Below, piece by piece: positions 27,313 through 37,025 of a DNA stretch of 64,000 nt. The notes beneath the pieces are model-generated. The model was not told the DNA's origin, ran no database searches, and was given only the letters and a program-made list of their open reading frames with translations. Every line of letters starts with the position of its first letter. Within the stretch, counting starts at the first letter, position 1. A program made the position numbers and the translations under genes. Source of the stretch: Desulfohalobium retbaense DSM 5692 (lineage in GTDB: Bacteria > Desulfobacterota > Desulfovibrionia > Desulfovibrionales > Desulfohalobiaceae); the NCBI RefSeq assembly GCF_000024325.1, contig NC_013223.1, positions 1,364,001-1,428,000 of the forward strand, given 5' to 3'.

Positions 27313-27603
27313 TTCTTTATATTTGATGAGTGAATGACAGGTATGACCCAAATAATTGTAATATTATTTGGGATATTACTGATCATCTTGTTCATTTGCT
27401 GACTTCCTTTGTGCCTAAAAAAGAATTTTATTAGAGCTTGATTATGCTGAACAAATAGTGTACTGGCCTGCAAATTTCAAATGCACATAAAAGACAGAAA
27501 TCATTTAGTATTAAATTACAACTACTTTACAAAAATTTAAAATGCATTTTATTTGTAGGATATTGATTTTTTTTACAGGAATAAATCAAAAAAATGTACA
27601 AAA
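27313..27603. other. AT-rich intergenic stretch
   Basis: About 290 bp between two minus-strand genes, over 70 percent A/T by eye. No gene, hairpin with a T-run or known site is recognised. It should contain the promoter for the AglD-like/sulfotransferase pair. Confidence 0.35.
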
Positions 27604-29820
27604 TCAAAATTGCAAACTATATTTTAGAAACAACGACTTTTCTAAGTCTTCCAACGACATGGGTTTAGAATAGTAATACCCTTGAATTATAGAATCCAGG
27701 CCAAGATCCTTTAAATATTGTTTTTGAGAAAAATTCTCAACTCCCTCAATTACAAGATCAACATTGAGTGAATGAGCCATCGACTGGATGGCTGTAAAAA
27801 TGGTGCGTTTCTTCTTATTCAAATCAGCATTTGAAATAAACGAACGATCAAGTTTTAGTGTGTCGACAAATAAATTTTGAAGATAACTTAATGAAGAAAA
27901 GCCAGAGCCGAAATCATCGATAGCAATAGATATGTTTGATTTTCGTAATTCCATCAAAAAGTACGAAACTGCATTCAGGTTATGCATAACGCTACTTTCA
28001 GTAATTTCAAGCTCAATCGAATTTTCTTTTAAGTCAAAGCTGTTGACAATGCTCAAAGTTTCATCAATAAAATTTGATTGATGAATTTGCTTTGCTGAAA
28101 TATTAAAAGAAAATTTCATTGGCTCTGCGCATTTTTCTTCAAAATACAATGCATCTTTACACGTTTGTTGCAGTCCCCATCTTCCTAATTCATTGATCAA
28201 GCCATTTTTTTCTGCGATTGCTATGAATACGCTAGGAGAAACGAGCCCAAATTTGGGATGGAACCAACGCATTAATGCTTCAAAACCCACAATTGTTTCG
28301 TTCTCGCAATCAACTTGAGGCTGGTAAAACATGGCCAGTTCATTATTTTCTATCGCCATATAGAGATCGTTTTCGAGCTCTATACTTGGCAGATTTTTAT
28401 AACAACTTCCATTGTCTTTATTGCTATAGTAGCAAAAACTGTTTTGTGTTTTGCTTTTAATTTTATACATAGCCATGTCGGCACGCCGCATCAATTGCTC
28501 TTTAGTCTGACCATGTTCTGGATAAACAGCAATGCCAATGCTTGCAGTAATACGTACTTCTTGATCTTGGCAGTACATTGGTTCTTTAAAAGCATTTAAT
28601 ATCTTATAGCAGATCTTATCTGTTTCACTTAACTTATCTAAATTTTCTATAAGGATTACAAATTCATCGCCACCGATTCTTGATATGGTGTCAGACTCTC
28701 GTACGCTTTTTTTCAGAATTTTAGCAACATTTTGGAGAACTTCATCTCCGGACTGATGGCCCAAATTGTCATTAATTTTTTTGAAGTTATCTAAATCTAA
28801 AAAAAGTAATGAAAACTTTTTCTTATTTCGTTTCGCGTGCAACAGAGCCATATGCAGCCTGTCATTGAAAAGTGTCCTATTCGGCAAAGATGTTAAACTA
28901 TCGTGATACAAGTGAAACCTGATCAAATCTTCAGATCGTATTCTCTCAGTAAGGTCTCGAATCACTCCATACGTTCCTACAAAATTTTGCCTTCTGACGC
29001 TATCATCTCTATACATACCCCGGGCAAACAACTCGGTATATATAAAATGTGGAGTTTCATTATCTAATGTGTTTTCAGAGAACTTCTTGAGCCGTATTTC
29101 AACTCCTTGCGTCGCGCGCTCACCAGTGCGCCTTTCATTAAAAACATATTGAGCTTTATGTAGATCTCCCTCATAAATAATTGAGGAGTAGTGTAAACCT
29201 AACAATTCTCCATTGTGATAATTGAGAAGCTCATAGGCTTTTCTATTGACATAGGTAAAAAAACCAGAATCATCTAACAAGTAAATGAAGTCTGGGGAAT
29301 TTTCGATGATAAAGCTGCTTATTTCTTTTGAAAAAATTTCTTTTTTATAAAAATCTGCTATTTGGGATATTTTTTGATAACTTTTTGAAGCTTCTTTAAC
29401 TGTTTTCAAAAGATGAGTAACATTGAAAGGTTTTTTTATGAAATCATAAACATTTCTTTGTAAGGCATGTGTTGCGTTTTCAAAATTTGCTTCTCCACTT
29501 ACGACTATGATGTGTATGTTTATATTTTTTTTATTGATATAATCAATTAAATTTTTACCACTATCATCTGGAAGGTTCAGATCGACAAGAACAATGTTAA
29601 AATAGTTTTCTGATAAACAATTTTTGGCTTCCTTATTGGTAGAAGCCTCAATGACTGAAAATTTTTGCGACTGTAACAGCTCAGAAAGGCTCCGCCGCAT
29701 CATAGGGTCATCTTCTACAATTAAGACGGAGGGAGATCGTAGATCGTCATCTCTCGGGATGAATTTCTGGCTTTGTTCTTTATAGTATAGACTTTCCAAC
29801 TTGTTCACAGAGCTACTCAT
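27604..29820 (-). CDS. response regulator-PAS-GGDEF-EAL protein (c-di-GMP enzyme)
   Basis: 738 residues. The receiver domain has VLIVEDDPMMRRSL, the phospho-Asp in NIVLVDLNLPDDSG and Lys in FIKKPFN. A PAS domain starts near residue 165 (FIIENSPDFIYLLDDSGFF). GGDEF is near residue 395, with an intact RIGGDEFVILIEN signature and NRTLFNDRLH. EAL starts near 500: GFEALMRWFHP, LEITESSV, IAIDDFGSGFSSLSYL, LKLDRSFI and QGYYYSKPMS. All catalytic motifs for both cyclase and phosphodiesterase appear intact. GGGGAGGATCG precedes ATG 29820. The start overlaps the stop of the upstream histidine kinase by 8 bp, so this is its likely cognate regulator. Confidence 0.93.
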   Translation of the reverse strand: MSSSVNKLESLYYKEQSQKFIPRDDDLRSPSVLIVEDDPMMRRSLSELLQSQKFSVIEASTNKEAKNCLSENYFNIVLVDLNLPDDSGKNLIDYINKKNINIHIIVVSGEANFENATHALQRNVYDFIKKPFNVTHLLKTVKEASKSYQKISQIADFYKKEIFSKEISSFIIENSPDFIYLLDDSGFFTYVNRKAYELLNYHNGELLGLHYSSIIYEGDLHKAQYVFNERRTGERATQGVEIRLKKFSENTLDNETPHFIYTELFARGMYRDDSVRRQNFVGTYGVIRDLTERIRSEDLIRFHLYHDSLTSLPNRTLFNDRLHMALLHAKRNKKKFSLLFLDLDNFKKINDNLGHQSGDEVLQNVAKILKKSVRESDTISRIGGDEFVILIENLDKLSETDKICYKILNAFKEPMYCQDQEVRITASIGIAVYPEHGQTKEQLMRRADMAMYKIKSKTQNSFCYYSNKDNGSCYKNLPSIELENDLYMAIENNELAMFYQPQVDCENETIVGFEALMRWFHPKFGLVSPSVFIAIAEKNGLINELGRWGLQQTCKDALYFEEKCAEPMKFSFNISAKQIHQSNFIDETLSIVNSFDLKENSIELEITESSVMHNLNAVSYFLMELRKSNISIAIDDFGSGFSSLSYLQNLFVDTLKLDRSFISNADLNKKKRTIFTAIQSMAHSLNVDLVIEGVENFSQKQYLKDLGLDSIIQGYYYSKPMSLEDLEKSLFLKYSLQF

Positions 29821-31903
29821 CGATCCTCCCCAGATTATCTTGAGCGACTTCTCTAGGAATAAGTATTTGGAATCGAGACCCTTTTCTTCCAGTTGCACAA
29901 CGGATATCTCCCTTTATATCTGCAACCAGGCTTTTAACCACGGACAGTCCGAGTCCGGAATGCCCGTTTTTGGTACTGACATGGGGGTGAAATATCGTTT
30001 CAAAAATATTTTTGTCTATGCCGGGCCCATTGTCTTCGATTTCGATTTCAATATAAAATGTGCCATTGCTGATGACATTGTCACGTGTCGTGAGCCACAA
30101 TTGTCCACTATCTGTGAAAGACTCCACAGCATTTTTGATTATATTGATAACTATCTGTTTTAATTTATCTTCATTGGCCTGGATTACAGGAAGAGGCTCA
30201 TCTAGGTTAACAGTACATGTGATGCTCTTATTTTCAAAAATAGATTTTTCGAAAAAATTTGTAAGGTGATTTAAAAGTCGATTAATATCGACAGCCACCT
30301 CTTGGTCTTTCAGCTCATTTATATTTCGAAGACCTGCTGCTATTTCACCAACTCTTTGAATTTCATTTTGGATCATTTCAATTTGTGAAGAAATTTCATC
30401 ATCCACATCTAATTTTTCTTTTAAAATATGCAAGTATGTATTTATTATTGACAATGGGTTGCCCATTTCATGTACGGCAGTTCGTATCTGTAATTCAAAG
30501 TGCTCTTTAGTCTTAAAATCATCAGCACCAGCGTTCGATATTTTTTGGGCTATGCTATCAACAACCAGCTTGATAAAAGAAAGCTTAGTATCGTTGATTT
30601 CATTTACATTCTCTATGACGATGAGGCCGTAACATTTATCAGCACAAAAAAGTGGGTAAACTAATAGCCTGTCGGCTTGTAAAATATCAAAAAGTTGCTT
30701 CTCTAAAATGTTGTACTTTTGGAGGTCCTTATATTCTAAAAACGTTATTTTTTGAGGGTATATATGTTTTTTATAAAATTCATTGTTATCCACTAAACTT
30801 ATTTTCAACTTTTTAATCTGCGTGAAATTTCCCGTATCATCAATGCCATAAATATTTTGACCGTTCATTCCTCTGACAAAGAAACAAACATTATCAAACC
30901 CAAATAGAATAAGCAGATCTTCTCGTATTTGCCTCAAGAAATTTTCATATGAGATGTTCTGATGATTTTTTAAACCTACAGAGTCAACCAAAGCTTTTTG
31001 TTGGACAAGAGTGTTGAGATTTTCGCTACTTGCTTTAAAGCTATCTTGAAAACTTTTGACTAGATTGTTTTCACGAAATCCAGTCATTTCTTCGATCATA
31101 TTCAATGTTTTATTGTATGCATCGTTGTATATCTGAAATAGCAACCCCTCAGTAAGCCCAAATGCAGAATTTATGGCATGTAAATTTGCATGTATTTGAT
31201 TCACACCACCACTTGATATTTTTTGCGACAAATTCAAAGTGCGAATTATATCAGCTCCTGAATTTATTTTTTCAAATGGCAGCGTTTGATATTGAATCGA
31301 ATCTGATATGAACGACGGCAATTCCCATCTTTTGACCACCTCGGCCCCTATCTCAGAAGAGGTAAAACCACAACTTTGACGCTCAATTTCTTCTAAGTTT
31401 ACTAAACCGGCTGACAGCGAAGCGACATTTCGATACATTCTATCATCGTAGCCTACCAAGGCAAATTGGCCTATTCTATGCAAAAGGCCGGAAAGGTAAA
31501 ATTCATGTCTATCTTCAAAGCAAGCTATACGAGCCAGCTCTTCATTTATATTTGCACATAAAAGAGACTGGCTCCACAATTGATAATAGAAATCATAAAG
31601 TTCATTTTTTATTTTGGAAAAAATTTGATTTATGACGCTTGCGTAAATTATTTTTCTTACATTATCTAAGCCAATCACAATTATTAATTTTTTTATGTTT
31701 TGAACTTCCTTCCAAGGTCTATACTGTATTGTAGAAGCAAATCCAAACATCCGAGCCGTAACAATAGGATCTCTTTGTAGGGCATCAGCTAGTTCATCTA
31801 CTTCAACATCTGCATTATTAGAAATCTTTAATATATTTACTAGACTCTGAGGGATAGATATTAGATCTTTATGGTCTAATATGCTCTGTATGGAATTGCT
31901 CAT
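29813..31903 (-). CDS. HDOD-GAF-histidine kinase
   Basis: About 696 residues. The N-terminal HDOD domain (about 10-270) begins ISIPQSLVNILKI, with ALQRDPIVTARMF and GLLHRIGQFAL. A GAF-like segment spans about 330-470. HisKA is near 480-550 with the phospho-acceptor His in RTAVHEMGNPLSIINTYL. The HATPase has NIIKNAVESF (N box), IEDNGPGID (G1) and GHSGLGLSVVKSL (G2). No membrane helix is seen, so it is cytoplasmic. HDOD sensors fused to kinases are uncommon. GTG 31930 is an alternative start. The stop codon overlaps the start of the GGDEF-EAL regulator, indicating a dedicated two-component pair. Confidence 0.92.
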   Translation of the reverse strand: MSNSIQSILDHKDLISIPQSLVNILKISNNADVEVDELADALQRDPIVTARMFGFASTIQYRPWKEVQNIKKLIIVIGLDNVRKIIYASVINQIFSKIKNELYDFYYQLWSQSLLCANINEELARIACFEDRHEFYLSGLLHRIGQFALVGYDDRMYRNVASLSAGLVNLEEIERQSCGFTSSEIGAEVVKRWELPSFISDSIQYQTLPFEKINSGADIIRTLNLSQKISSGGVNQIHANLHAINSAFGLTEGLLFQIYNDAYNKTLNMIEEMTGFRENNLVKSFQDSFKASSENLNTLVQQKALVDSVGLKNHQNISYENFLRQIREDLLILFGFDNVCFFVRGMNGQNIYGIDDTGNFTQIKKLKISLVDNNEFYKKHIYPQKITFLEYKDLQKYNILEKQLFDILQADRLLVYPLFCADKCYGLIVIENVNEINDTKLSFIKLVVDSIAQKISNAGADDFKTKEHFELQIRTAVHEMGNPLSIINTYLHILKEKLDVDDEISSQIEMIQNEIQRVGEIAAGLRNINELKDQEVAVDINRLLNHLTNFFEKSIFENKSITCTVNLDEPLPVIQANEDKLKQIVINIIKNAVESFTDSGQLWLTTRDNVISNGTFYIEIEIEDNGPGIDKNIFETIFHPHVSTKNGHSGLGLSVVKSLVADIKGDIRCATGRKGSRFQILIPREVAQDNLGRIDE

Positions 31904-32354
31904 AACGCAACCATTTTGTGCTTTTAACACAACTCTTTGCTTGATTGTGGTATCAAAAATTCCGCCACATATGGGAAAAAGCGTATCGATTCGGTGCTTG
32001 AACGTGACCCAACTGTCTGGTGAATGATTCTGTATAATGCTCGCCGCTCAAAAATCCGTCTCCTCGACGAGGGAAATGGATTTTGATCCTTATTTATCCT
32101 GACGTCGAAACCGCTGTTTGCTCATCAATTTTTGCCCTCGAAGATCTTCGTATCCTGGGCTGGAGGGGGTTGAGGAGTAACCTTGGTTCCTTCAAACGAC
32201 TTACTCAAAATCCATACGTAGCATCGAAGAACCGTATTCCATAAAGGATCGGGGACACACGACTTTGGCACAGAAATTGACATTTAAAATAATCATATTC
32301 GGCCCCCTCCTTTTCTATTATTCGCTAGTTTACTACTTCCTATGAACAAAACCT

Positions 32355-32648
32355 TCAAATGTCTAGTATAAAATAGTTCACCTGGTTAGCGTAGGCTTGG
32401 CCCCGTGAATGGCCGTAATCCAGAGCCTGAAGGACTTCCTCTCCTGATAGCCGTAACCCATTTACTGCACTGGCTTCATCGTGTTTGTTGGCCCCTCCCT
32501 CGGCCCTGATGCGAGGACGATCATCCCGAGCCAATACTTCACGCGGCCATCGTTAAGGCTTGGTCGCACCCAGGACCATACATGATTCCACGACCGGTTC
32601 GATCCAGTCACCCTCCAACGCCTCGACTTTCTCCTTTTCCGCCCGGAT
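32355..32648 (-). pseudogene. possible decayed coding remnant, unknown family
   Basis: On the minus strand one frame reads about 97 residues with a single internal TAA. It begins RAEKEKVEALEGDWIEPVVE and ends ALDYGHSRGQAYANQVNYFI, with protein-like composition (acidic/basic helical pattern) on both sides of the stop. No start codon with a ribosome binding site is evident and no family is recognised. It may be the tail of a gene lost by deletion. Confidence 0.3.
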
Positions 32649-32874
32649 TCAAATTGTCACAAGTCCTCTTCAGCCTGGGAACTTCTTAAAGACCGTCATT
32701 TTGGAAACGAAGGAACATGGAAAGGAATCCATAGCCTGTACGCGAAATTGTCGCGCTGTCTACGGCTGATCGCCATGAAGAAGCCATGATGGGGACGATA
32801 TGATGATTCCTCATTCTCTCAAACAGTCATACGTCCTACTGTGCTGCGATGATGACCGATTTTGCAACAGTCGA

Positions 32875-33022
32875 GCAGGTCGTTAAAAATCTCCCCATAG
32901 CCGCAAAGCTGCAATGCGTTGAAGCTTTCAGGTACGGATTCGCACGCTACGGCCTTAAACGTTTTGTCGCCGTCCCATGGGAGTTTTGAACGACCTGCAT
33001 TATACAGAATTTTCCTACAGTC
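32875..33022 (+). repeat. copy R1 of a dispersed ~150-bp structured repeat
   Basis: Shares the frame GCAGGTCGTTAAAAATC ... TTTTGTCGCC ... TTTTGAACGACCTGCATTAT with R2 (49824), R3 (58701) and R4 (61936). The 5' block is the reverse complement of the block about 110 bp downstream, so the copy can fold into a long hairpin with a conserved tail. It has the same orientation as all other copies. Confidence 0.75.
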
Positions 33023-33240
33023 ACTTGGGCTCCCGCGCGGCGACTGGGAGGCTGATGGGCCTGGGGAAGGACTTCCCTGGTGGAGCTCGACCGCCAAGAG
33101 TGCGTCATCTGCCATATTGCTCATTATTGCCGTAACGCAGCAAATCGAGTAGACACGTAGGCACACTCCATACTGGAGGATTGCGCGTGGTTGTTCCAGA
33201 GAGGGGTCTGCTATACGTACCACAAAGGAGTTGAATTCGT

Positions 33241-33696
33241 ATGGAGATATTGTCTTCGGTGTGGCTGATCTGGTTTCTACTAGGTATTGGTCTGGCCTTA
33301 TTGGAACTTTTTATGCCCGGCTTCGTGATCATTTTCATGGCCTTGGGCTGCTGGCTGGTCGCGTTGGCGGTCCTTGTGTGGCCGTTGTCCCTGACGCAGC
33401 AGATCCTGCTGTTTATCGGAGGGACAATTCTCTCGATTGTGTTTTTGCGAAGCCGGTTCATGAAGACGTTTCGAGGATCGTCCTCGGATACGGCATCAGC
33501 AGGATACGATGATTTTCCCTCCGGTGTTCATGTTTCGGTGGTCAAAAAAATCACCCCGGAGAGCACGGGGCGAATCAGATATCGGGGAACGTTTTGGGAT
33601 GCGAGTGCAGAGGAAGAAATTGATGAAGGGGAAATCGTGGAGATCGTCGATTTTGCCGGTTCTTCCCGACAAGCATTCTTTGTGCGCAAAGTTTAG
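33241..33696 (+). CDS. NfeD-like membrane protein (short form)
   Basis: 151 residues: three closely spaced hydrophobic helices (WLIWFLLGIGLALLELFMPG, then about residues 38-58 and 60-78), then a soluble OB-fold beta domain (about 95-150, GRIRYRGTFWDASAEEEID and GEIVEIVDF). This is the short NfeD without the ClpP-like protease part. It works with the SPFH protein encoded next, in membrane microdomain or membrane protein quality control. The ribosome binding site AAAGGAG lies ten bases before the ATG. It is followed 18 bp later by the SPFH gene. Confidence 0.92.
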   Translation: MEILSSVWLIWFLLGIGLALLELFMPGFVIIFMALGCWLVALAVLVWPLSLTQQILLFIGGTILSIVFLRSRFMKTFRGSSSDTASAGYDDFPSGVHVSVVKKITPESTGRIRYRGTFWDASAEEEIDEGEIVEIVDFAGSSRQAFFVRKV

Positions 33697-33714
33697 AATT
33701 CACAGGAGTTTTAC

Positions 33715-34647
33715 ATGCCGACCACTCTTATTTTTGCTGGGGTTTTAGCCGCGTTGGTCATAGTAATTATTGTAAAAACCGCTGTAATTGTTCCTCAAAA
33801 GAGTGAATTCATTATTGAGCGGCTAGGGAAGTACAACAAAACACTCGGGGCCGGTTTTCATATCTTGGTCCCCTTTCTCGATCGTGTGGCCTATAAGTAT
33901 TCGTTAAAAGAAGAAGTTTTTGATATTCCCAGCCAAACGTGTATCACTAAAGATAATGTCACTGTGGAAGTCGATGGGCTGATTTATTTGCAGGTGATGG
34001 ACAGCAAGCAAGCCGCCTACGGTATAAATGACTACCGCGTGGCTTCGTCGCAATTGGCGCAAACCACATTGCGTTCCACCATCGGCAAGATCGATCTGGA
34101 CAAAACGTTTGAGGAACGGGAATCCATCAACGGCCAAGTAGTGGACTCTATTGACCAGGCCGCTCAAGCATGGGGAATCAAAGTCCTGCGCTATGAGGTC
34201 AAGGATATTTTGCCCCCGGAATCGGTCAAAAACGCTATGGAAGCACAAATGACCGCCGAACGGGAAAAACGGGCGACCATCGCCAAATCGGAAGGGGAGC
34301 GGCAGTCGACCATTAACCGTTCTGAAGGCGACAGGCAGGAAGCCATCTTGCGCTCGGAAGGGGAGAAGCAAAAGCGCATCAATGAAGCCGAGGGCCAGGC
34401 CCAGGAAATTTTGGCCATTGCCAAAGCTACCGGGGAAGGGCTCAAAATTATCGCTGACCAGCTCAATGCCCCTGGAGGGCAGGCGGCAGCGAATCTGCGG
34501 GTGGCTGAGCAATACGTGACCCAATTCGGTCAGCTGGCCCAGGAATCGAATACGCTCATCATCCCGAGCAATGTGGGAGATATTGCCGGAATGGTCACCA
34601 CGGCCATGAGCGCCTTATCAAAGATGCAGCCTGAAGCTGGCAAATAA
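33715..34647 (+). CDS. SPFH/stomatin family protein (QmcA-like)
   Basis: A 310-residue protein with one N-terminal membrane segment (residues 4-25). The stomatin/band 7 domain follows (VPQKSEFIIERLGKYNKTLG, then DIPSQTCITKDNVTVEVDG and DDYRVA-like yqaay region) and continues into a long coiled coil with unusual repeated SEGERQSTINRSEGDRQEAI and SEGEKQKRINEAEGQAQEIL units. Such proteins oligomerise at the inner membrane and regulate FtsH-type proteases or microdomains. It forms an operon with the NfeD gene. Confidence 0.94.
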   Translation: MPTTLIFAGVLAALVIVIIVKTAVIVPQKSEFIIERLGKYNKTLGAGFHILVPFLDRVAYKYSLKEEVFDIPSQTCITKDNVTVEVDGLIYLQVMDSKQAAYGINDYRVASSQLAQTTLRSTIGKIDLDKTFEERESINGQVVDSIDQAAQAWGIKVLRYEVKDILPPESVKNAMEAQMTAEREKRATIAKSEGERQSTINRSEGDRQEAILRSEGEKQKRINEAEGQAQEILAIAKATGEGLKIIADQLNAPGGQAAANLRVAEQYVTQFGQLAQESNTLIIPSNVGDIAGMVTTAMSALSKMQPEAGK

Positions 34648-34678
34648 CCGCTCCAGTTCGATCACATCCCGTCGAACG

Positions 34679-36283
34679 TCACTGGCCGGAGGCGGAGTCC
34701 TCAGATTGGTGTCGCAGGGCGCAGCCTTGCAACGCTTTTCGGGCGAGTCCGGCTCCGGCTCGTTCGTAGAGATTAAACGCACTGCACACGCCCATTTCCG
34801 TAAACGCATCAACTTCTTCCTGATACTTGGCTATGGCAACCACCGTACATTGAAAGCCGTGGTTGCGAAGCTGGTGCACCGCGAACACATTGCCCTGATG
34901 ATTGGGCATGGCCAGGATCACGAGTTCCAGGTCCTCATCTCGTTTGAGCTTGAGCCAGAAGTCGGTGTCACAGGCATCGCCCAGCAAGACATTGCGTCCT
35001 TGGGCGCGGTTTGCATCGACTGAGGCCGGTGCATGGTCCACGCCGCAAACCGCATTGCCAAACTCCTCCTGCAATACGTCGTAGGCGCCGGTGCCGATAC
35101 GGCCCATGCCGAAAATCACAGCCCGCGCCCGGCCCAGTTCAATGGGCGCGTCCCAGGGATGGACCCGCTGGGGGTCGAAGGGCCGTAGCCAGGAACTGAA
35201 GTACTGGTACAACGACTCGGCATAATAGCTCAGCGGCGACGAAAACGCGAAGCTGATACTTACGGCCAGCGCCATGACCAAAAGCCAGTTGGCTGGAAGC
35301 AGATTCTGCTCCACAGCGATAGCGGCGACAATGAGGCCGAACTCGGAAAAGTTGGTCAGGGTCAGGGAAGAAAACAGACTGGTCCGGGCCCGGAGACCAA
35401 AACGACTGACGATGCCGTAGTACAGCCCGGTCTTCAGCGGCAGGACCAGACACAGCACGCAGGCGGCGGCGAGCATCTCCCAGGTCGGCAGACCGGTCAT
35501 CCCAATGGAGAGGAAAAAGCCGACCAGCATGAGTTCTTTGAATCCGAACAGGGCCTTGGACAATTCCGAGGCCCGGGGGTGTCCAGCGATCAGGACCCCG
35601 ACCACCAAGGCGCCCAGGTCTGGCTTCAGCCCGACGAGGGCAAACAATTCCGCACCGATCCCCAGTGCGAAGAACAGGCCGCACAAAATAAACAATTCGC
35701 CCCGGCCGGACCCATCCAAAAGACGGTAGAGTACGGGCCTGAGAAGTGGCAGGGCCAGAATCCCAAGCGCCCAGAGACTGGGCGCTTTCCCCGCCGTGAG
35801 GCTCAGAAACAGCACAGCGAAGAGATCCTGGATAATCAGGATGCCGATGGCGAGCTTGCCGTACAGGGCCGACATATCCCCTTTGTCTTCCAGGATCTTG
35901 ACCGCGTAGACTGTACTCGAAAAAGAGAGGGCGAAACCCAGGATAATCAGCGCCGGCCAGGAAAGGTCCAGCAAAGATATGGACAGGACATTTTGGGCCA
36001 GAAGCAAAAGACCGGACAGAACACCGGTGGTGAGCAGTATCTGCGCAGTGGCGCTGGCCCAGATCTCGGCCCGGAGTAAGCCTTTGAGGTCCAGCTTGAG
36101 GCCAATGGAAAAGAGGAGCAGCGTAATACCCAGATCAGAAACGAGGTCGAGACCGCTTGGCGGAACGAAGCCGGCGATATTGTAGACAAAACCGGCCAAA
36201 AGAAAGCCCACCATGGGGGGCAGGCCGATTCTGGATAACGCGTATCCGAAGCCAAAGGCGAAACTCACCAGGAGAACGAGCAT
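34679..36283 (-). CDS. CPA2-family cation:proton antiporter (KefB/YbaL-like) with TrkA-N domain
   Basis: 534 residues: a 12-13-helix Na+/H+ exchanger-type domain (about 1-380), with the CPA2 signatures GLPPMVGFLLAGFVYNIAGF, GITLLLFSIGLKLDLKGLLR and GALVVGVLIAGHPRASELSK. A RCK/TrkA-N nucleotide-binding domain follows (about 400-510: RAVIFGMGRIGTGAYDVLQE) that usually gates transport in response to NAD(H) or ligands. Ion specificity (K+ or Na+) cannot be read from the sequence. The ribosome binding site AAGGAG lies seven bases upstream. It is convergent with the SPFH gene, with 31 bp between the stops. Confidence 0.92.
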   Translation of the reverse strand: MLVLLVSFAFGFGYALSRIGLPPMVGFLLAGFVYNIAGFVPPSGLDLVSDLGITLLLFSIGLKLDLKGLLRAEIWASATAQILLTTGVLSGLLLLAQNVLSISLLDLSWPALIILGFALSFSSTVYAVKILEDKGDMSALYGKLAIGILIIQDLFAVLFLSLTAGKAPSLWALGILALPLLRPVLYRLLDGSGRGELFILCGLFFALGIGAELFALVGLKPDLGALVVGVLIAGHPRASELSKALFGFKELMLVGFFLSIGMTGLPTWEMLAAACVLCLVLPLKTGLYYGIVSRFGLRARTSLFSSLTLTNFSEFGLIVAAIAVEQNLLPANWLLVMALAVSISFAFSSPLSYYAESLYQYFSSWLRPFDPQRVHPWDAPIELGRARAVIFGMGRIGTGAYDVLQEEFGNAVCGVDHAPASVDANRAQGRNVLLGDACDTDFWLKLKRDEDLELVILAMPNHQGNVFAVHQLRNHGFQCTVVAIAKYQEEVDAFTEMGVCSAFNLYERAGAGLARKALQGCALRHQSEDSASGQ

Positions 36284-36502
36284 GCAGGCTCCTTGCTTCT
36301 CAGGGGTTGACTACGATGACGGCACAAAATGCAACGCAAGGCATTCGGGAAATGCCTCTGGGAAATACGCACCAAGCGTACGAGAAAACGACAGCTTTGA
36401 ACGTTTCGTTGTCCGCTGCTCAGATTATGAACGAGCTGCGAGCAAGCGGCAAGGTCAAGCTGGATGATGCTGCTCCGAGCTGCGGAGGTATCCGAGAGTC
36501 AG

Positions 36503-36898
36503 TCAGAAATTCTTTTTTCGCACCCAGTTGCGATCCTGATCCTGCACGAAGTGGTCGCCTTCAGCCAACCGGTACATACGGATCCTGTTTTGCATGGCCA
36601 CCTCAGGCACCGAGGTCCCGGTTTCGTCAGCGATAATCTTGAAAAGCGTCTTGCGGTCTTCGTTTTCAGCCCGGACAAGGTTTTGAACCTGTTGCGGCGC
36701 ACCGTCCCGGACCAGGGCGACCAGCCCGTTCCAGGCTTCGCCGACCAGGCCGTTATCCTTGGCCTGCAGCAGTGCCGCATGCCGCTGTTTCATGCTCTGG
36801 ACCACCGCCTGTTTGTTCTGGGCCTGGACTGTAGCGACACACAGCAGGGCAGTGGAGAGGATTCCGATAACCAGTAATCTTGTTGACACAGCACCCAT
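36503..36898 (-). CDS. ydbL: YdbL, DUF1318 periplasmic protein
   Basis: 131 residues: a Sec signal peptide (STRLLVIGILSTALLCVATVQA), then a DUF1318 domain with MKQRHAALLQAKDNGLVGEA, VRAENEDRKTLFKIIADETG and VPEVAMQNRIRM. In E. coli YdbL partners YnbE and YdbH in the envelope. Start 36898 is chosen because AAAAGGAGGAACACT precedes it; an open frame runs 52 codons upstream without signal-peptide sense. It is the last gene of the ydbH-ynbE-ydbL order, 127 bp after ynbE. Confidence 0.9.
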   Translation of the reverse strand: MGAVSTRLLVIGILSTALLCVATVQAQNKQAVVQSMKQRHAALLQAKDNGLVGEAWNGLVALVRDGAPQQVQNLVRAENEDRKTLFKIIADETGTSVPEVAMQNRIRMYRLAEGDHFVQDQDRNWVRKKNF

Positions 36899-37025
36899 AG
36901 TGTTCCTCCTTTTCAAATCTGGTGGGCCCGTTGTGCATTCCATCTGCTGACTATGAAGAGATGTGTCGCGCCCGGTCCCATCAAGGCAAGGTTCGTTGTT
37001 CGTTTCGCGCGGGATATGGGCTGTG

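Larger units (their letters stand above)
31904..33240. other. long non-coding stretch with a decayed reading frame and one repeat copy
   Basis: About 1.3 kb without an intact gene. It spans the GC change from the AT-rich left half to the GC-rich right half. It holds the upstream region of the HDOD kinase, a possible gene remnant (32355-32648, minus strand) and copy R1 of the 150-bp repeat (32875-33022). The promoter of the nfeD/SPFH pair must lie at its right end. Confidence 0.5.

Noticed and set aside
32585-32612. GGTTCGATCC as a tRNA T-loop
   Set aside because: No acceptor, D or anticodon arms can be paired around it, and the surroundings read as a coding remnant.
32819-33223. 134-residue open frame on the minus strand
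   Set aside because: It crosses repeat R1, has no ribosome binding site, and shows no protein-like pattern.
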